Positions 25,954-34,150 of a DNA stretch of 64,000 bases are shown here, piece after piece. How positions within the stretch are numbered: position 1 is the first letter of the stretch; each line of letters starts with the position of its first letter. A program made the translations under genes and the position numbers. This DNA comes from DATJHM01 sp035493895 (GTDB lineage Bacteria; Chloroflexota; Ktedonobacteria; Ktedonobacterales; Ktedonobacteraceae): contig DATJHM010000126.1 of assembly GCA_035493895.1 (NCBI GenBank), forward strand, positions 1-64,000, read 5' to 3'. Under the pieces are notes generated by a model. The model searched no databases. It saw only the letters and a list, made by a program, of their open reading frames with translations, and was not told the origin of the DNA.

Positions 25954-26160
25954 GTGCTAGATCATTGTTGCTTACTAAAGTACTGCTCAACCTCTTCATA
26001 AAAATCTTTTAAAATCTCTTATAAAGAAGTTTTGCCAAGAACCTTCACACTTGTAGCTCACAGGCGAGTTCAGTCTGCCTTGTAGCCTCACACCATCCGG
26101 CTACTCTCTGTTTGAAGAGACTTACTACTCCTGCTCTCCGCGCTGTATCTGGCATGTTTA

Positions 26161-26189
26161 ACTATACCATAAACGTTTGCGATTTGCAA
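26161..26189 (-). promoter_or_regulatory. Promoter of the leuS T-box transcript
   Basis: On the minus strand TTGCAA (26184-26189) and TATAGT (26161-26166) are spaced by 17 bases. The predicted start is near 26155, about 15 bases before Stem I. Confidence 0.7.
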
Positions 26190-26215
26190 GGCTTCCTACC
26201 GATTGGTGCTCGGGG

Positions 26216-26288
26216 TGGAGATGAGGGGGCTCGAACCCCTGACCTCAACAGTGCGATTGTTGCGCTCTCCCAGCTGAGCTACATCCCC
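26216..26288 (-). tRNA. tRNA-Ala (anticodon CGC)
   Basis: The 73-base cloverleaf has acceptor GGGGATG/CATCTCC with G3-U70, a fully paired D stem GCTC/GAGC, anticodon arm CAACA-ATCGCAC-TGTTG (anticodon CGC) and T arm GGTTCGAGCC. The next bases are CCC, so CCA is not encoded and must be added after processing, unlike in the GGC gene downstream. It ends about 27 bases before the -35 element of the leuS T-box promoter. Confidence 0.96.
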
Positions 26289-26300
26289 TCGGCGAAATGT

Positions 26301-26329
26301 ATATTAGCACAGGTCGCCGATCTTGTAAA
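26301..26329 (-). promoter_or_regulatory. Promoter of tRNA-Ala(CGC)
   Basis: On the minus strand TTTACA (26324-26329) and TAATAT (26301-26306) are spaced by 17 bases, ending 12 bases before the tRNA 5' end. Confidence 0.75.
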
Positions 26330-26586
26330 GGGGTTTGCTGGCAAGTTTTCCTGATTTCTCTGCAAATTTCGCCCTTTTCTCAGTAATTGGACAGTCTGGA
26401 GAATCCACGCTATAATTTTCTTTCATATATACGTCTATATGGTAGAAGCACTGCTACGGTTATCATCTGTCGTTGTTGGTGGGGAATGATCTAGCGGTAC
26501 CTTGTTCTATGACGAATTCAACCTATGAAAATCTATTCATCAGCAGACCTTTTTTGGGCACGCTGAAGGTTGGGAGGTATATCCTG

Positions 26587-26985
26587 ATGCTCTATTATCG
26601 TGTTGCTTACCAGGTTGAGGAAACACAATCCTGGAAGTGGAAGTCAACTTCTGTCACTTCTCTCAATGCATTGCTCAATCTTTTGCGCTCTTATAATGCC
26701 ATCCCTCAGGAACGGATTCGTGTTTTTATGGCTACCTCAAAAGATTATATGGATGAGATGTTGCAACGGCAGAATCAAGGGCTCCTCTCTACGTCGGTCC
26801 CTGCGGACCAGATCACGGCTGGTGGCACTCTCAATAACCTGGAAGTTGCCCGTATGGAACTGGAACTGGGAGCGGCTGGCGATCATGATGAGCCGTACGT
26901 TTTCTCTGTCCCTCTCTCGGTGAAAGAGATGGCTCGCTGGATTGATCTCCGGCGCTATGTGCTGGAAGGCGATCTGGTCTCCTGA
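26587..26985 (+). CDS. Hypothetical protein
   Basis: The start at 26587 follows GGGAGG by about 10 bases and gives 132 residues; the frame is open further upstream without a ribosome site. The protein opens MLYYRVAYQVEETQSWKWK, then has a central helix region LNALLNLLRSYNAIPQERIRVFMA and an acidic C-terminal half. It has no membrane segment. I do not recognise a characterised family. It is convergent with the deacetylase gene, 6 bases apart. Confidence 0.7.
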   Translation: MLYYRVAYQVEETQSWKWKSTSVTSLNALLNLLRSYNAIPQERIRVFMATSKDYMDEMLQRQNQGLLSTSVPADQITAGGTLNNLEVARMELELGAAGDHDEPYVFSVPLSVKEMARWIDLRRYVLEGDLVS

Positions 26986-26991
26986 CTCTGG

Positions 26992-28362
26992 CTACCAGGG
27001 CATTGAGCCCTGAAACTCTGCCTGCGTTTCTCGTCCGTCAACCCGGATTCGCAAGAGTGAGAGCGCTGTCTCTGTGCTTTGATTGATGCCAGTCATACCA
27101 GGGTCAGTAGTCGCTGTAATATAGCCTGTCTGGGCGACCAGGGCGGCGACCTCGTTGCGCAAGAGCAGACTGCCGGTTTTAAAGGGATCTCCATTAGGAT
27201 AGCAGAAATGCTGAATGGCAATATGCAGATTTTTTTGCAGGGTGTCTTGCGAGATTTGCAGCTCCTGTTGTGCCTGCATTTGTGAATATTGATATACTGC
27301 GCCCATATTCACATGATGTATGGTATGCGAGCCTATTTGCATCCCATGCGCGAGCATTGTGCGCATCTGGGACCAGCTCATCTGACCATCCCAGCCTACT
27401 TTCCCGGTAATAATATAAAAAATTCCACTGTAGTTGTGTGCCTGCAATAATGGATAGGCAAATTTATATCCATCACTATAGCCGTCATCAAAGCTGAAGA
27501 TGATCGGTTTCGCGGGTAAGGGCAGGCCATAGTAGATCGCGGCTGCAAGCTGGTTCAAGGTAATGCTGTGGTAACCTCTTGTCTTGAGATAGTCGAGCTG
27601 TGCGCCAAAATTCGTGGGCGTGATAGTCAGGCTATAGTCCAGAATATTCTGTGTGGGTACGTCGCTGATGTGATGATACATGAGAATTGGGACCTGGACA
27701 GTGTGTTCGACGAGCGTTTGAGGTAGCGTCATAGGTGCTTCCAGATCAGCAGGTCCTCCGCATAACACGAACCACTGCCCACTGGTCGCGCTTTTCTGTA
27801 CGATGAAGGGCAGATTTTGCAGCAAAGCGCCAGGATCTGTATTCTCTGGCGGTTGATTTGCGCTGTTCCCTTTGTGGCTGAGTTGAAGTGAGCTGGAGAG
27901 TTCTTCCACCTGCGTATAACGAATCATCGTTTCGGGATCAATCCAATCGCTGCGTGGACTGGGGACGCCTAGCGTAAAGGCTTGCAAGGTATAGTCCTGA
28001 AAACGCGCTTTCCAGTAATTATTGAAATTTGGTTCACTTTGCCAGATTGCCTGAATATCTGGATGGAGTTGCAACCACATACTGCTGTACTGCCCCTGTA
28101 ACAGAGCTTTGAGATAGCTTCTGGCCAGCGCATCAGCGGCATTTTGCGCCTGTTGTGTTGCCGATGGTTGGGTTGGGGTCGGATGTGGTAGAGCATATTC
28201 TTTCCTGCGTAACGCAATGTTTGTGTGGCGTGTACCTGGCATAAGAAGCAGGCTGGCGCTGATTACCAGCGAGAGTAACAGGTAAATAGCGGCGATCAGG
28301 AAAATTTTTGTGCGTATTCTGCTTGAAGTGTTTCTGTTTTCAACTCCCTTTATTCTGTCCAT
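26992..28362 (-). CDS. Membrane-anchored polysaccharide deacetylase (NodB domain)
   Basis: The ATG at 28362 is chosen for its AAGG upstream; it gives 456 residues. A membrane anchor (about residues 19-41) is followed by an NTF2-like or spacer domain (65-220) and a carbohydrate esterase 4 domain (about 240-450). Metal-binding motifs are FSFDDGYSDG with the catalytic and metal Asp pair, and SHTIHH with the two His. CE4 enzymes remove acetyl groups from cell-wall or surface polysaccharides. It acts outside the cytoplasmic membrane. Confidence 0.9.
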   Translation of the reverse strand: MDRIKGVENRNTSSRIRTKIFLIAAIYLLLSLVISASLLLMPGTRHTNIALRRKEYALPHPTPTQPSATQQAQNAADALARSYLKALLQGQYSSMWLQLHPDIQAIWQSEPNFNNYWKARFQDYTLQAFTLGVPSPRSDWIDPETMIRYTQVEELSSSLQLSHKGNSANQPPENTDPGALLQNLPFIVQKSATSGQWFVLCGGPADLEAPMTLPQTLVEHTVQVPILMYHHISDVPTQNILDYSLTITPTNFGAQLDYLKTRGYHSITLNQLAAAIYYGLPLPAKPIIFSFDDGYSDGYKFAYPLLQAHNYSGIFYIITGKVGWDGQMSWSQMRTMLAHGMQIGSHTIHHVNMGAVYQYSQMQAQQELQISQDTLQKNLHIAIQHFCYPNGDPFKTGSLLLRNEVAALVAQTGYITATTDPGMTGINQSTETALSLLRIRVDGRETQAEFQGSMPW

Positions 28363-28460
28363 TGCATGCCTTACCTTTATTGTTATTGAGCACAAATAAT
28401 CTGCATTTCCAGAGCTTTAATAGATATATACTTATTTGAGAATGCTATGTCTCCAAGAGT

Positions 28461-28514
28461 AGGAGTTTTGGATTAAAAATAAAAGGTTTTGAGTAATAGC
28501 AGGAGTTTTGGATT
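28461..28514. repeat. Pair of 14-bp direct repeats
   Basis: AGGAGTTTTGGATT occurs at 28461-28474 and again at 28501-28514, 40 bases apart, upstream of the deacetylase gene and beyond the lpdA terminator. They could be operator half-sites for the deacetylase; no regulator is known. Confidence 0.5.
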
Positions 28515-28555
28515 GTTTGAGGGGAAAGGGATAGTCAGGAAGAAAAGCACAAAAA

Positions 28556-28582
28556 AGAGGAGATGCAACAAACATCTCCTCT
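28556..28582 (-). terminator. Terminator of lpdA
   Basis: AGAGGAGATG and CATCTCCTCT form a perfect 10-bp stem around a 7-base loop, followed by TTTTTT on the minus strand. Confidence 0.93.
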
Positions 28583-28596
28583 CCCATGTGAACAGG

Positions 28597-30027
28597 TTAT
28601 GAACGCACAGCCTGTGCAGTCTTTTTGGGTGGAATATGGATGGGGCGACCCTCGACAGCCAGGACCGCTTCGCGTATGCCCTCGCTCAGAGTTGGGTGTG
28701 GATGGATAGTTTCACTGATCTCGTCGACGGTCAACTCGCCGCGCATTGCCAGTGAAAATTCGGAAATGAGATTGGTCGCATCTGGCCCGATGATATGTGC
28801 TCCCAGTATCTCGCCATATTTGCCCATGATAACTTTGGTGAAGCCTTCTGTCTCGCCGATGGCGACGGCTTTGCCGATGGCTATCCAGGGGAAGCGCTCT
28901 ATGCGGGCATCGGGATATTGCTCTTTGGCCTGAGCCTCTGTCAGACCGACGAATGCAACTTCAGGGAAGGTATAGATGGGGTTCGGGACGACGCTATAGT
29001 CCATATGAGCTGCTTGCCCCATGCAATTGTCTGCGGCAACTTCTCCCTCGGTTGAGGCCACGTGAGCCAGACCGGCCCCATGAATGAGATCTCCGATGGC
29101 GTAAATGCCAGGCAGATTGGTCTCCATCTTCTCGTTCACCCGGACGCGGCCACGGTCGGTATCCAGTCCCTGCTCGATGAGTTTCTCCAGGCCGGAGGTA
29201 TTGGCGCGTCGACTGACTGCCATCAGGACGTATTGCCCGCTGAAGCTCTGTTCGCCCTTCGCGGTAGTTGCGATTACGTTCTTTAAGGAGCCGTTGTCTT
29301 CGATGCGCTCGACTTTGGCATTGGTGACGATCTCGATATTGCGTTTCGAAAGGCTACGTAGCAACTGACGTCGCACCTCTTCATCTAAGGGTGCGAGCGC
29401 GTTGGGAAGCATTTCAAGCACAGTGACTTTGCTGCCGATGGCTTCAAACATGCAGGCAAGTTCGATGCCGATGACGCCCCCCCCGACGCAAATAATGCTC
29501 TCGGGGCGGACGGGCAGGTTCCAGCAAGTATCGCTATTGATGACATTATTGCCATCAATGCCGGGCATAGGAGGCATCAGTGGGACAGATCCAGTCGCGA
29601 GAATGATTTTATCTGCACTGATTTCACTCTTGCTGCCATCGTTCTTCGTAATAGTGATTGTACGTGAGGCATCAACACGACCGAGGCCATCATAAACATC
29701 AATATTGTTTGCTTTCATTAATGATCCGACGCCGCTGGTCATGCGTTTGACAACCTTGTCTTTATAGGCGACAGCTTTGCTCATATTGAAAGTGGGTTTT
29801 TGTGTTAGTTCGATGCCCATATCTGCCAGTGAGTCCATATTATGCATGACTTCGGCAATATGAAGCATGGCTTTGGATGGGATGCACCCGACGTTTAAGC
29901 AAGTGCCGCCCAGGTATTGTTTCTCGATGATGGCGACTTTTGCACCAAGCTGGGCAGCTCGTATGGCGGCTACATAACCGCCAGGGCCAGCTCCGAGCAC
30001 GGCGACATTATAATGAGTATTTGCCAT
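28597..30027 (-). CDS. lpdA: Dihydrolipoyl dehydrogenase
   Basis: The 476-residue flavoprotein has the FAD site VLGAGPGGYVAAIRAAQLG, the redox-active disulfide GGTCLNVGCIPSK, the NAD site VGGGVIGIELA and the C-terminal HPHPTLSE with the catalytic His-Glu pair. It reoxidises lipoamide in 2-oxoacid dehydrogenase or glycine cleavage complexes. AGGAG precedes the ATG. No E1 or E2 subunit gene is adjacent, so it is a stand-alone E3, flanked by its own terminator. Confidence 0.95.
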   Translation of the reverse strand: MANTHYNVAVLGAGPGGYVAAIRAAQLGAKVAIIEKQYLGGTCLNVGCIPSKAMLHIAEVMHNMDSLADMGIELTQKPTFNMSKAVAYKDKVVKRMTSGVGSLMKANNIDVYDGLGRVDASRTITITKNDGSKSEISADKIILATGSVPLMPPMPGIDGNNVINSDTCWNLPVRPESIICVGGGVIGIELACMFEAIGSKVTVLEMLPNALAPLDEEVRRQLLRSLSKRNIEIVTNAKVERIEDNGSLKNVIATTAKGEQSFSGQYVLMAVSRRANTSGLEKLIEQGLDTDRGRVRVNEKMETNLPGIYAIGDLIHGAGLAHVASTEGEVAADNCMGQAAHMDYSVVPNPIYTFPEVAFVGLTEAQAKEQYPDARIERFPWIAIGKAVAIGETEGFTKVIMGKYGEILGAHIIGPDATNLISEFSLAMRGELTVDEISETIHPHPTLSEGIREAVLAVEGRPIHIPPKKTAQAVRS

Positions 30028-30509
30028 GAATATCTCCTATGGTCTTATCGCTTTGTTCAACGCCAGTATAACACACAGAGAAGAGAAACACTAACCACTC
30101 TGTTTTCGCCTCAACTATCTCTCAACCAGGACTAGAAAACGCTCCAACGCGAATAGCCATCAAGGTTTTTATCTGGAGCAGCAATAAAAACCGGGCAATA
30201 GAGATATATATTGCTATAAGCAGCACATCTACTCATAGGCGAACTTCTGTTTATCATTTTTTCTCTTTATCCGAGACTATAACCCATTCGGCCTAATTTT
30301 TTCTGATCTGAAGCGATCATATTCCTCTTGTTCGTATGTATAAGTGGAGGCCATGCATGTATCAATGAATGCCTCATTATGATTTTTTATTATGCTCTTT
30401 GTTCTACTTGCACTACCTATAAACGGATTTTTCCCGGCTGGTTGCCGGTGGTATTGGGATGGGAGTGAGTTGGACTTGATTCTAATGTCTATGAATTTGG
30501 AGGTAAACA
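30028..30509. other. Intergenic region upstream of the small peptide gene
   Basis: This 480-base stretch between two divergent genes holds no gene that I can support. It must include the promoters of lpdA and of the peptide gene at 30510, but I see no consensus pair good enough to call. The antisense frame at 30277-30510 lacks a ribosome site. Confidence 0.4.
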
Positions 30510-30701
30510 ATGGCTACAACTGGAGAACTTCGTGCGATTATTGAGGAACTAGAGCTGGTTGACATTGGTGACGCTGCAACGTACCTGGGGGAAGAAGGTA
30601 GCCTTGATGGCTCTCTCTCTACTTCTCAGACAACTGTATCGGCCTTTGTGAACTCTGTTGAATATGCCGCTTTAGCTGATTGTACTGTCTGTCAGGGATG
30701 A
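30510..30701 (+). CDS. Small peptide, possible RiPP/lanthipeptide precursor
   Basis: TTTGGAGG is 7 bases before the ATG and a perfect terminator follows the stop, so this 63-residue gene is well framed as a single-gene unit. The first 33 residues are acidic and leader-like (ELRAIIEELELVDIGDAATYLG); the C-terminal part is rich in Ser and Thr and ends with two cysteines in ADCTVCQG. That is the composition of a lanthipeptide precursor, where Ser/Thr dehydrate and join Cys. No modification enzyme, protease or exporter gene lies within the window, so the assignment is tentative. Confidence 0.65.
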   Translation: MATTGELRAIIEELELVDIGDAATYLGEEGSLDGSLSTSQTTVSAFVNSVEYAALADCTVCQG

Positions 30702-30704
30702 TTT

Positions 30705-30735
30705 CAAGCAAAATAGCTATTTTGCTTGTTTTGTA
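30705..30735 (+). terminator. Terminator of the small peptide gene
   Basis: CAAGCAAAATAG and CTATTTTGCTTG make a perfect 24-base palindrome at 30705-30728, directly followed by TTTTGT, only 3 bases after the stop codon. Confidence 0.9.
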
Positions 30736-30811
30736 TAGGGCACAGATGCAGCATGGATGCTCCTTCTGTGCCCATCTTTTTGCCCTTTTTGAATAAATAT
30801 ATAGGAAATTA

Positions 30812-31522
30812 TCAATATTTTGCTTCAGTCAAAACTTTGATTCGCTTCTCTACATGGGGCATGCCACTCTGCTTCATTTGCTTGACGACTTCATTGAGAT
30901 CGTACGCTATACGATGATGTTCGGCCTGCCACGTCCCATCTCTCCACTCAATGATGGCATAGGAGGCCCGCTGATCTTTGTCTCGTGGTAATCCGCAACT
31001 ACCGACGTCAACGAGGAGGATATGTTGCCAGCGACGCGTATAGGCAATATGAAGATGCCCAAAGGCAAGTGCGCCGATCGTATGCGGGAGATTTCCCAGC
31101 AAATGTTCAAGCTTGCTATTGGGAGTAGTCGGAAAAATGGCCGCTTCCTTATCGAGTGGATTCGCGTGGACGACGAGCAGATCGGTCCCCTCTGGATTCT
31201 CGACAAGGTGTTGTGTGGGGAGGTTAGCGAGGTAGGCGATGCCCGCGGTCCCAATCTCCTGTTGCGTCCAGGTGATGACGCTGCGCTTTTTCTCGCCTTT
31301 GACACTCTTTGGATTCACTACCTGCTCGTCAACGTTTCCCATAATGACCGGACAATGCAGATCCTGAATAATCTCCAGCACTTCTCGTGGTCGTGGCCCG
31401 TTCAGACACAGGTCGCCTGCGATCACCAGCTCGTCGATTCCGGATCGCAGAGCGAGGTCCGCCAGTACTGCTTCCAGTGCGACCTGATTGCCGTGTATAT
31501 CTGCTATCACTGCTATGCGCAT
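30812..31522 (-). CDS. Metallophosphoesterase (YfcE/MJ0936-like)
   Basis: The 236-residue protein has the calcineurin-like metal-binding series: ADIHGN at residues 7-12, AGDLC near 37, GNVDE near 62, VVHANP near 118 and GHLHIAY near 155. These ligate a dinuclear metal centre for phosphodiester or phosphomonoester hydrolysis. The physiological substrate is unknown. A second, smaller member of the same superfamily is encoded divergently at 31889. Confidence 0.9.
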   Translation of the reverse strand: MRIAVIADIHGNQVALEAVLADLALRSGIDELVIAGDLCLNGPRPREVLEIIQDLHCPVIMGNVDEQVVNPKSVKGEKKRSVITWTQQEIGTAGIAYLANLPTQHLVENPEGTDLLVVHANPLDKEAAIFPTTPNSKLEHLLGNLPHTIGALAFGHLHIAYTRRWQHILLVDVGSCGLPRDKDQRASYAIIEWRDGTWQAEHHRIAYDLNEVVKQMKQSGMPHVEKRIKVLTEAKY

Positions 31523-31888
31523 GATGATATTTCCACTATTTTTTTTCTAGAGCATAACTTGCTCTGCTTGTTTCGCGCCCCTATGTACGCCTGAGATCTG
31601 GCGATACATATGCATTCTTGATAAAGAATACACGCTGTATATAAAGGAAATGTTAAATTGATTGACTGCTTATGCCTTTTGGGTAGTGTGGCTGTTGGGT
31701 AGCATGACCACGAGTAGTTTTCTCCAGAAAAACCTTGTATGCCCTGCTAATTAAGACTATAGTAAGAGCACAGAAGAAAGATATGCCCTCAAGCAAAAAT
31801 GAGCAGGTAAAAACGCGCAAAGCAGGCGGATAAAAATCCCCTAAAATGGCTTGGGATAGGCACTTGTAAGAGAAAGAAAAGAAAAACC
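31523..31888. other. Divergent intergenic region, no gene seen
   Basis: This 366-base AT-rich stretch separates two divergent phosphoesterase genes. A minus-strand frame at 31653-31943 has hydrophobic content but overlaps the start of the plus-strand phosphoesterase and lacks a ribosome site, so I do not call it. Confidence 0.45.
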
Positions 31889-32383
31889 ATGCTACGAAAA
31901 ATAGGGGTAATTTCTGATACACATATACCGCGTTTTCACGCAATTCCCGAAGCGATCTGGCACCGTTTCGCCGATGTTGAGCTGATCATTCATGCGGGAG
32001 ATCTCTCAAAACTCTCAGTTATTTCTGAGCTTGAGACGATTGCGCCAGTGGTTGCTGTACAGGGGAATGTGGAGCAGCAGGAGGTAATTTTGCAGTTGCC
32101 GATTAAACGTGAGATTGCCATTGGCAATGTGCGCATCGGGATCGTGCATATTCTGGGCGATACTCAGACACGTGTGCAAACCGCGCATCGCGAGTTTCCT
32201 TCGGCACGCGTAGTCATCTTCGGTCATACCCACGTTCCCTATAACGAGGAACACAATGGTCAGCTTCTCTTCAATCCAGGAAGCGCTAACGATCGCCGCC
32301 AGCAGCCCAGGTGCACTGTCGGCATCCTGACCATCGATGATGAGCAGGACCAGATACGCGGCGAGATTATCCCCCTGCCGTGA
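31889..32383 (+). CDS. YfcE-family phosphodiesterase
   Basis: The 164-residue protein has the full short-form metallophosphoesterase set: SDTHIPR at residues 9-15, HAGDL near 36, QGNVE near 58, HILGD near 88 and GHTHVPY near 112. Length and motif spacing fit the YfcE/MJ0936 family, which hydrolyses phosphodiesters in vitro. A purine-rich stretch rather than a clear ribosome site precedes the ATG. It converges with serS. Confidence 0.9.
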   Translation: MLRKIGVISDTHIPRFHAIPEAIWHRFADVELIIHAGDLSKLSVISELETIAPVVAVQGNVEQQEVILQLPIKREIAIGNVRIGIVHILGDTQTRVQTAHREFPSARVVIFGHTHVPYNEEHNGQLLFNPGSANDRRQQPRCTVGILTIDDEQDQIRGEIIPLP

Positions 32384-32445
32384 CGCCCGGGGAGGGGCCG
32401 GGTTCATGCCTATCCGCGCCCCTCCCGTTTATCCTATCGCCTCTT

Positions 32446-33729
32446 TTAGCGAATGTACTCCTGTCCGCCCATATAGGGGCGCAGTGCCTCAGGAATGCGA
32501 ATGCTCCCGTCTGCCTGCTGATGCGTTTCGATTAGCGGGATCAGGAAGCGAGGCGAGGCCAGTGCAGTATTATTGAGCGTGTGTACAAATTTGACCTTGC
32601 CATCTTCGTCGCGATAACGCAGATTGACGCGCCGTGCCTGCCATTCATGGAAGTACGAGCACGAATGGGTCTCGCGGTACCGTCCTTCGCTGGGCACCCA
32701 GCATTCCAGATCATACATGCCGACCTTGCCATCCCCCATGTCACCTGTGCAGACGTTGACGACACGATAGGGAATTTCGAGCGCCTGCACCAGCTCTTCC
32801 GAGTTCTTCAGCAATGTCTCATGCCATTTGACCGACTCTTCATGGTCGGCTTTACAGATGACATATTGCTCCACTTTATTAAACTGATGGACGCGGAAGA
32901 CACCCTTCGTATCTTTTCCGTACGTGCCAGCTTCTTTGCGGAAACTGGGGCTGAAGCCAACATAGGTCAGGGGTAGATCTTCAGCGCGCAGGATCTCGTC
33001 CTTGTACATGCCGGTGATCGATACCTCGGCGGTGCCTACGAGAAAGGTGTCTTCACCTTCAACGGCATAGACCTGATCCCGTCCTTTGGGGAACTGACCA
33101 CTGCCGATAAAGCTATCCTCGCGGGCCATGGCCGGGACGATCAGGGGCGTAAAACCTTTGCGTGCAATCCTATCTACGGCAAAGTTGATCAGCGCCAGCT
33201 CTAAACGCGCCGCATCACCTTTGAGGATATAGCTACGGCTCCCGGCAACCTTTACGGCCCGCTCGATATCGACCATGTTGTGTTTCTGCATCAACTCATA
33301 GTGGTCCAGCGGCTGAAAAGCGAAGCTCGTTTTCTCTCCCCAGTATTTGATGGGTACATTATCGTTCTCATCTTTGCCAATCGGAGCGCTCGGATCGGGA
33401 ATATTTGGCACAAGCAGGAGCAACTGGTAGCGTTCCTCTTGCAAACGTGTAAGTATAGGATCTTTTTCTTTGATCAGGTCGGCCAGTTGTTTCCCCTCGG
33501 CAATCAGGCTGGTGCGCAGTTCGATATTTTTTTCTTTGCCCGCCTGCTGAATTTTTTTCGAGAGAGCATTTTGCTGCGCTCGCGCCTCTTCTACTTCGTG
33601 CTGCATCGCCAGTATGCGCTGATCAAGTTCCAGCAAGCTATCAATATCAAGCGAGTTATTTTTGAGCCGAGCCGCCTCTTTGACGATCTCGGGATGGCTA
33701 CGGATAAAGGCCAGGTCGAGCATAGTCAC
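32446..33729 (-). CDS. serS: Seryl-tRNA synthetase
   Basis: The 427-residue class II synthetase has the N-terminal antiparallel coiled coil (about residues 30-105) that grips the tRNA-Ser long arm. Motif 2 is FRKEAGTYGKDTKGVFRVHQF and motif 3 is near the end in TALASPRFLIPLIE. The ATG at 33729 follows AAGAGGTGA. It charges tRNA-Ser and also serves selenocysteine tRNA where present. A T-box leader controls it. Confidence 0.97.
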   Translation of the reverse strand: MTMLDLAFIRSHPEIVKEAARLKNNSLDIDSLLELDQRILAMQHEVEEARAQQNALSKKIQQAGKEKNIELRTSLIAEGKQLADLIKEKDPILTRLQEERYQLLLLVPNIPDPSAPIGKDENDNVPIKYWGEKTSFAFQPLDHYELMQKHNMVDIERAVKVAGSRSYILKGDAARLELALINFAVDRIARKGFTPLIVPAMAREDSFIGSGQFPKGRDQVYAVEGEDTFLVGTAEVSITGMYKDEILRAEDLPLTYVGFSPSFRKEAGTYGKDTKGVFRVHQFNKVEQYVICKADHEESVKWHETLLKNSEELVQALEIPYRVVNVCTGDMGDGKVGMYDLECWVPSEGRYRETHSCSYFHEWQARRVNLRYRDEDGKVKFVHTLNNTALASPRFLIPLIETHQQADGSIRIPEALRPYMGGQEYIR

Positions 33730-33788
33730 CTCTTTCTTTCTTTCTTGCTACCAGACCAGGGGACGTAGCCCTGGCTCATATGATGCGT

Positions 33789-33840
33789 AAAAAAAACGCG
33801 CCATCATCCCTCCATATTTATGGAGAAGGACGATAACGCG
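33789..33840 (-). terminator. T-box terminator of serS
   Basis: A long stem from CGCGTTATCGTCC to GATGGCGCG, with CTCCAT/ATGGAG at its apex, is followed by eight T residues on the minus strand. It competes with the antiterminator. Confidence 0.88.
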
Positions 33841-34056
33841 GAATAAACGAAATCGTGGTGCCACCTTACTTTTTCAGCCAGCCGAACTGTCGCTGAATCT
33901 CATTTTTGCCCGTTAACGGAGGCACCGTTGGCGCTTACGCGCATGCTCCCGGGTGGATTTCGCTCTTGCTCACAACTGCGTCGCACCAACCCGCAGCTCT
34001 CTGCATTGCTCTTCGCAACAGTTACTTGTCCCGTTCATCACCTTCTATTTAAAGCT
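33789..34056 (-). promoter_or_regulatory. serS T-box riboswitch leader
   Basis: On the minus strand the leader shows a Stem I apex with CAGAGAG and GCTGCGGGTTGGTGCGACGCAG, then a 3' strand GCGAAATCCACC in which TCC is the likely serine specifier. The T-box AAGGTGGCACCACG lies at 33854-33867; its UGGC bulge fits the G discriminator of tRNA-Ser. A terminator with eight Ts follows. This is a conventional, uninterrupted T-box and a useful contrast to the leuS leader. Confidence 0.9.
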
Positions 34057-34061
34057 CTATC

Positions 34062-34090
34062 AGAATAGCAGTCTCTCTTTTGTTTGTCAA
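34062..34090 (-). promoter_or_regulatory. Promoter of serS
   Basis: On the minus strand a consensus TTGACA (34085-34090) and TATTCT (34062-34067) are separated by 17 bases, directly upstream of the T-box leader. Confidence 0.82.
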
Positions 34091-34120
34091 CTAGCGATTA
34101 TTTTCGCGCTCTCAGCCCCC

Positions 34121-34150
34121 TTGACATCATTTTACAGATTACTGTAAAAT
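34121..34150 (+). promoter_or_regulatory. Promoter with embedded palindromic operator for the acid-sugar cluster
   Basis: TTGACA (34121-34126) and TAAAAT (34145-34150) are 18 bases apart. Between and over them lies a perfect inverted repeat, ATTTTACAG (34129-34137) and CTGTAAAAT (34142-34150) with spacer ATTA. A repressor bound there would block RNA polymerase. The natural candidate is the YhfZ-type regulator encoded in the same cluster at 37996. Confidence 0.82.

Larger units (their letters stand above)
25733..26155 (-). promoter_or_regulatory. leuS T-box riboswitch leader, interrupted by a tRNA gene
   Basis: Stem I lies at about 26050-26140: a 5' AGTAGTA strand, CAGAGAG, the distal hairpin GTAGCC...GGCTAC enclosing GGATGGTGTGA, and on the 3' side GAA directly followed by the codon CTC (26066-26068), a leucine specifier. 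The T-box sequence AGGGTGGTACCACGG is at 25769-25783; its UGGU bulge fits a tRNA ending in ACCA. AGGG/CCCT and ACG/CGT pairs form the antiterminator, which overlaps the terminator at 25733-25763. Uncharged tRNA-Leu should stabilise antitermination and raise leuS expression. Between the two halves lies the tRNA-Ala(GGC) gene. Confidence 0.9.

Noticed and set aside
25664..25999. 111-codon open frame on the minus strand over the tRNA-Ala and T-box
   Set aside because: It translates the tRNA itself (the GxxPVAQLGERL pattern typical of translated tRNA genes) and the riboswitch.
31653..31943. 96-codon minus-strand frame with hydrophobic segments
   Set aside because: It overlaps the start of a solid phosphoesterase gene on the other strand and lacks a ribosome site.
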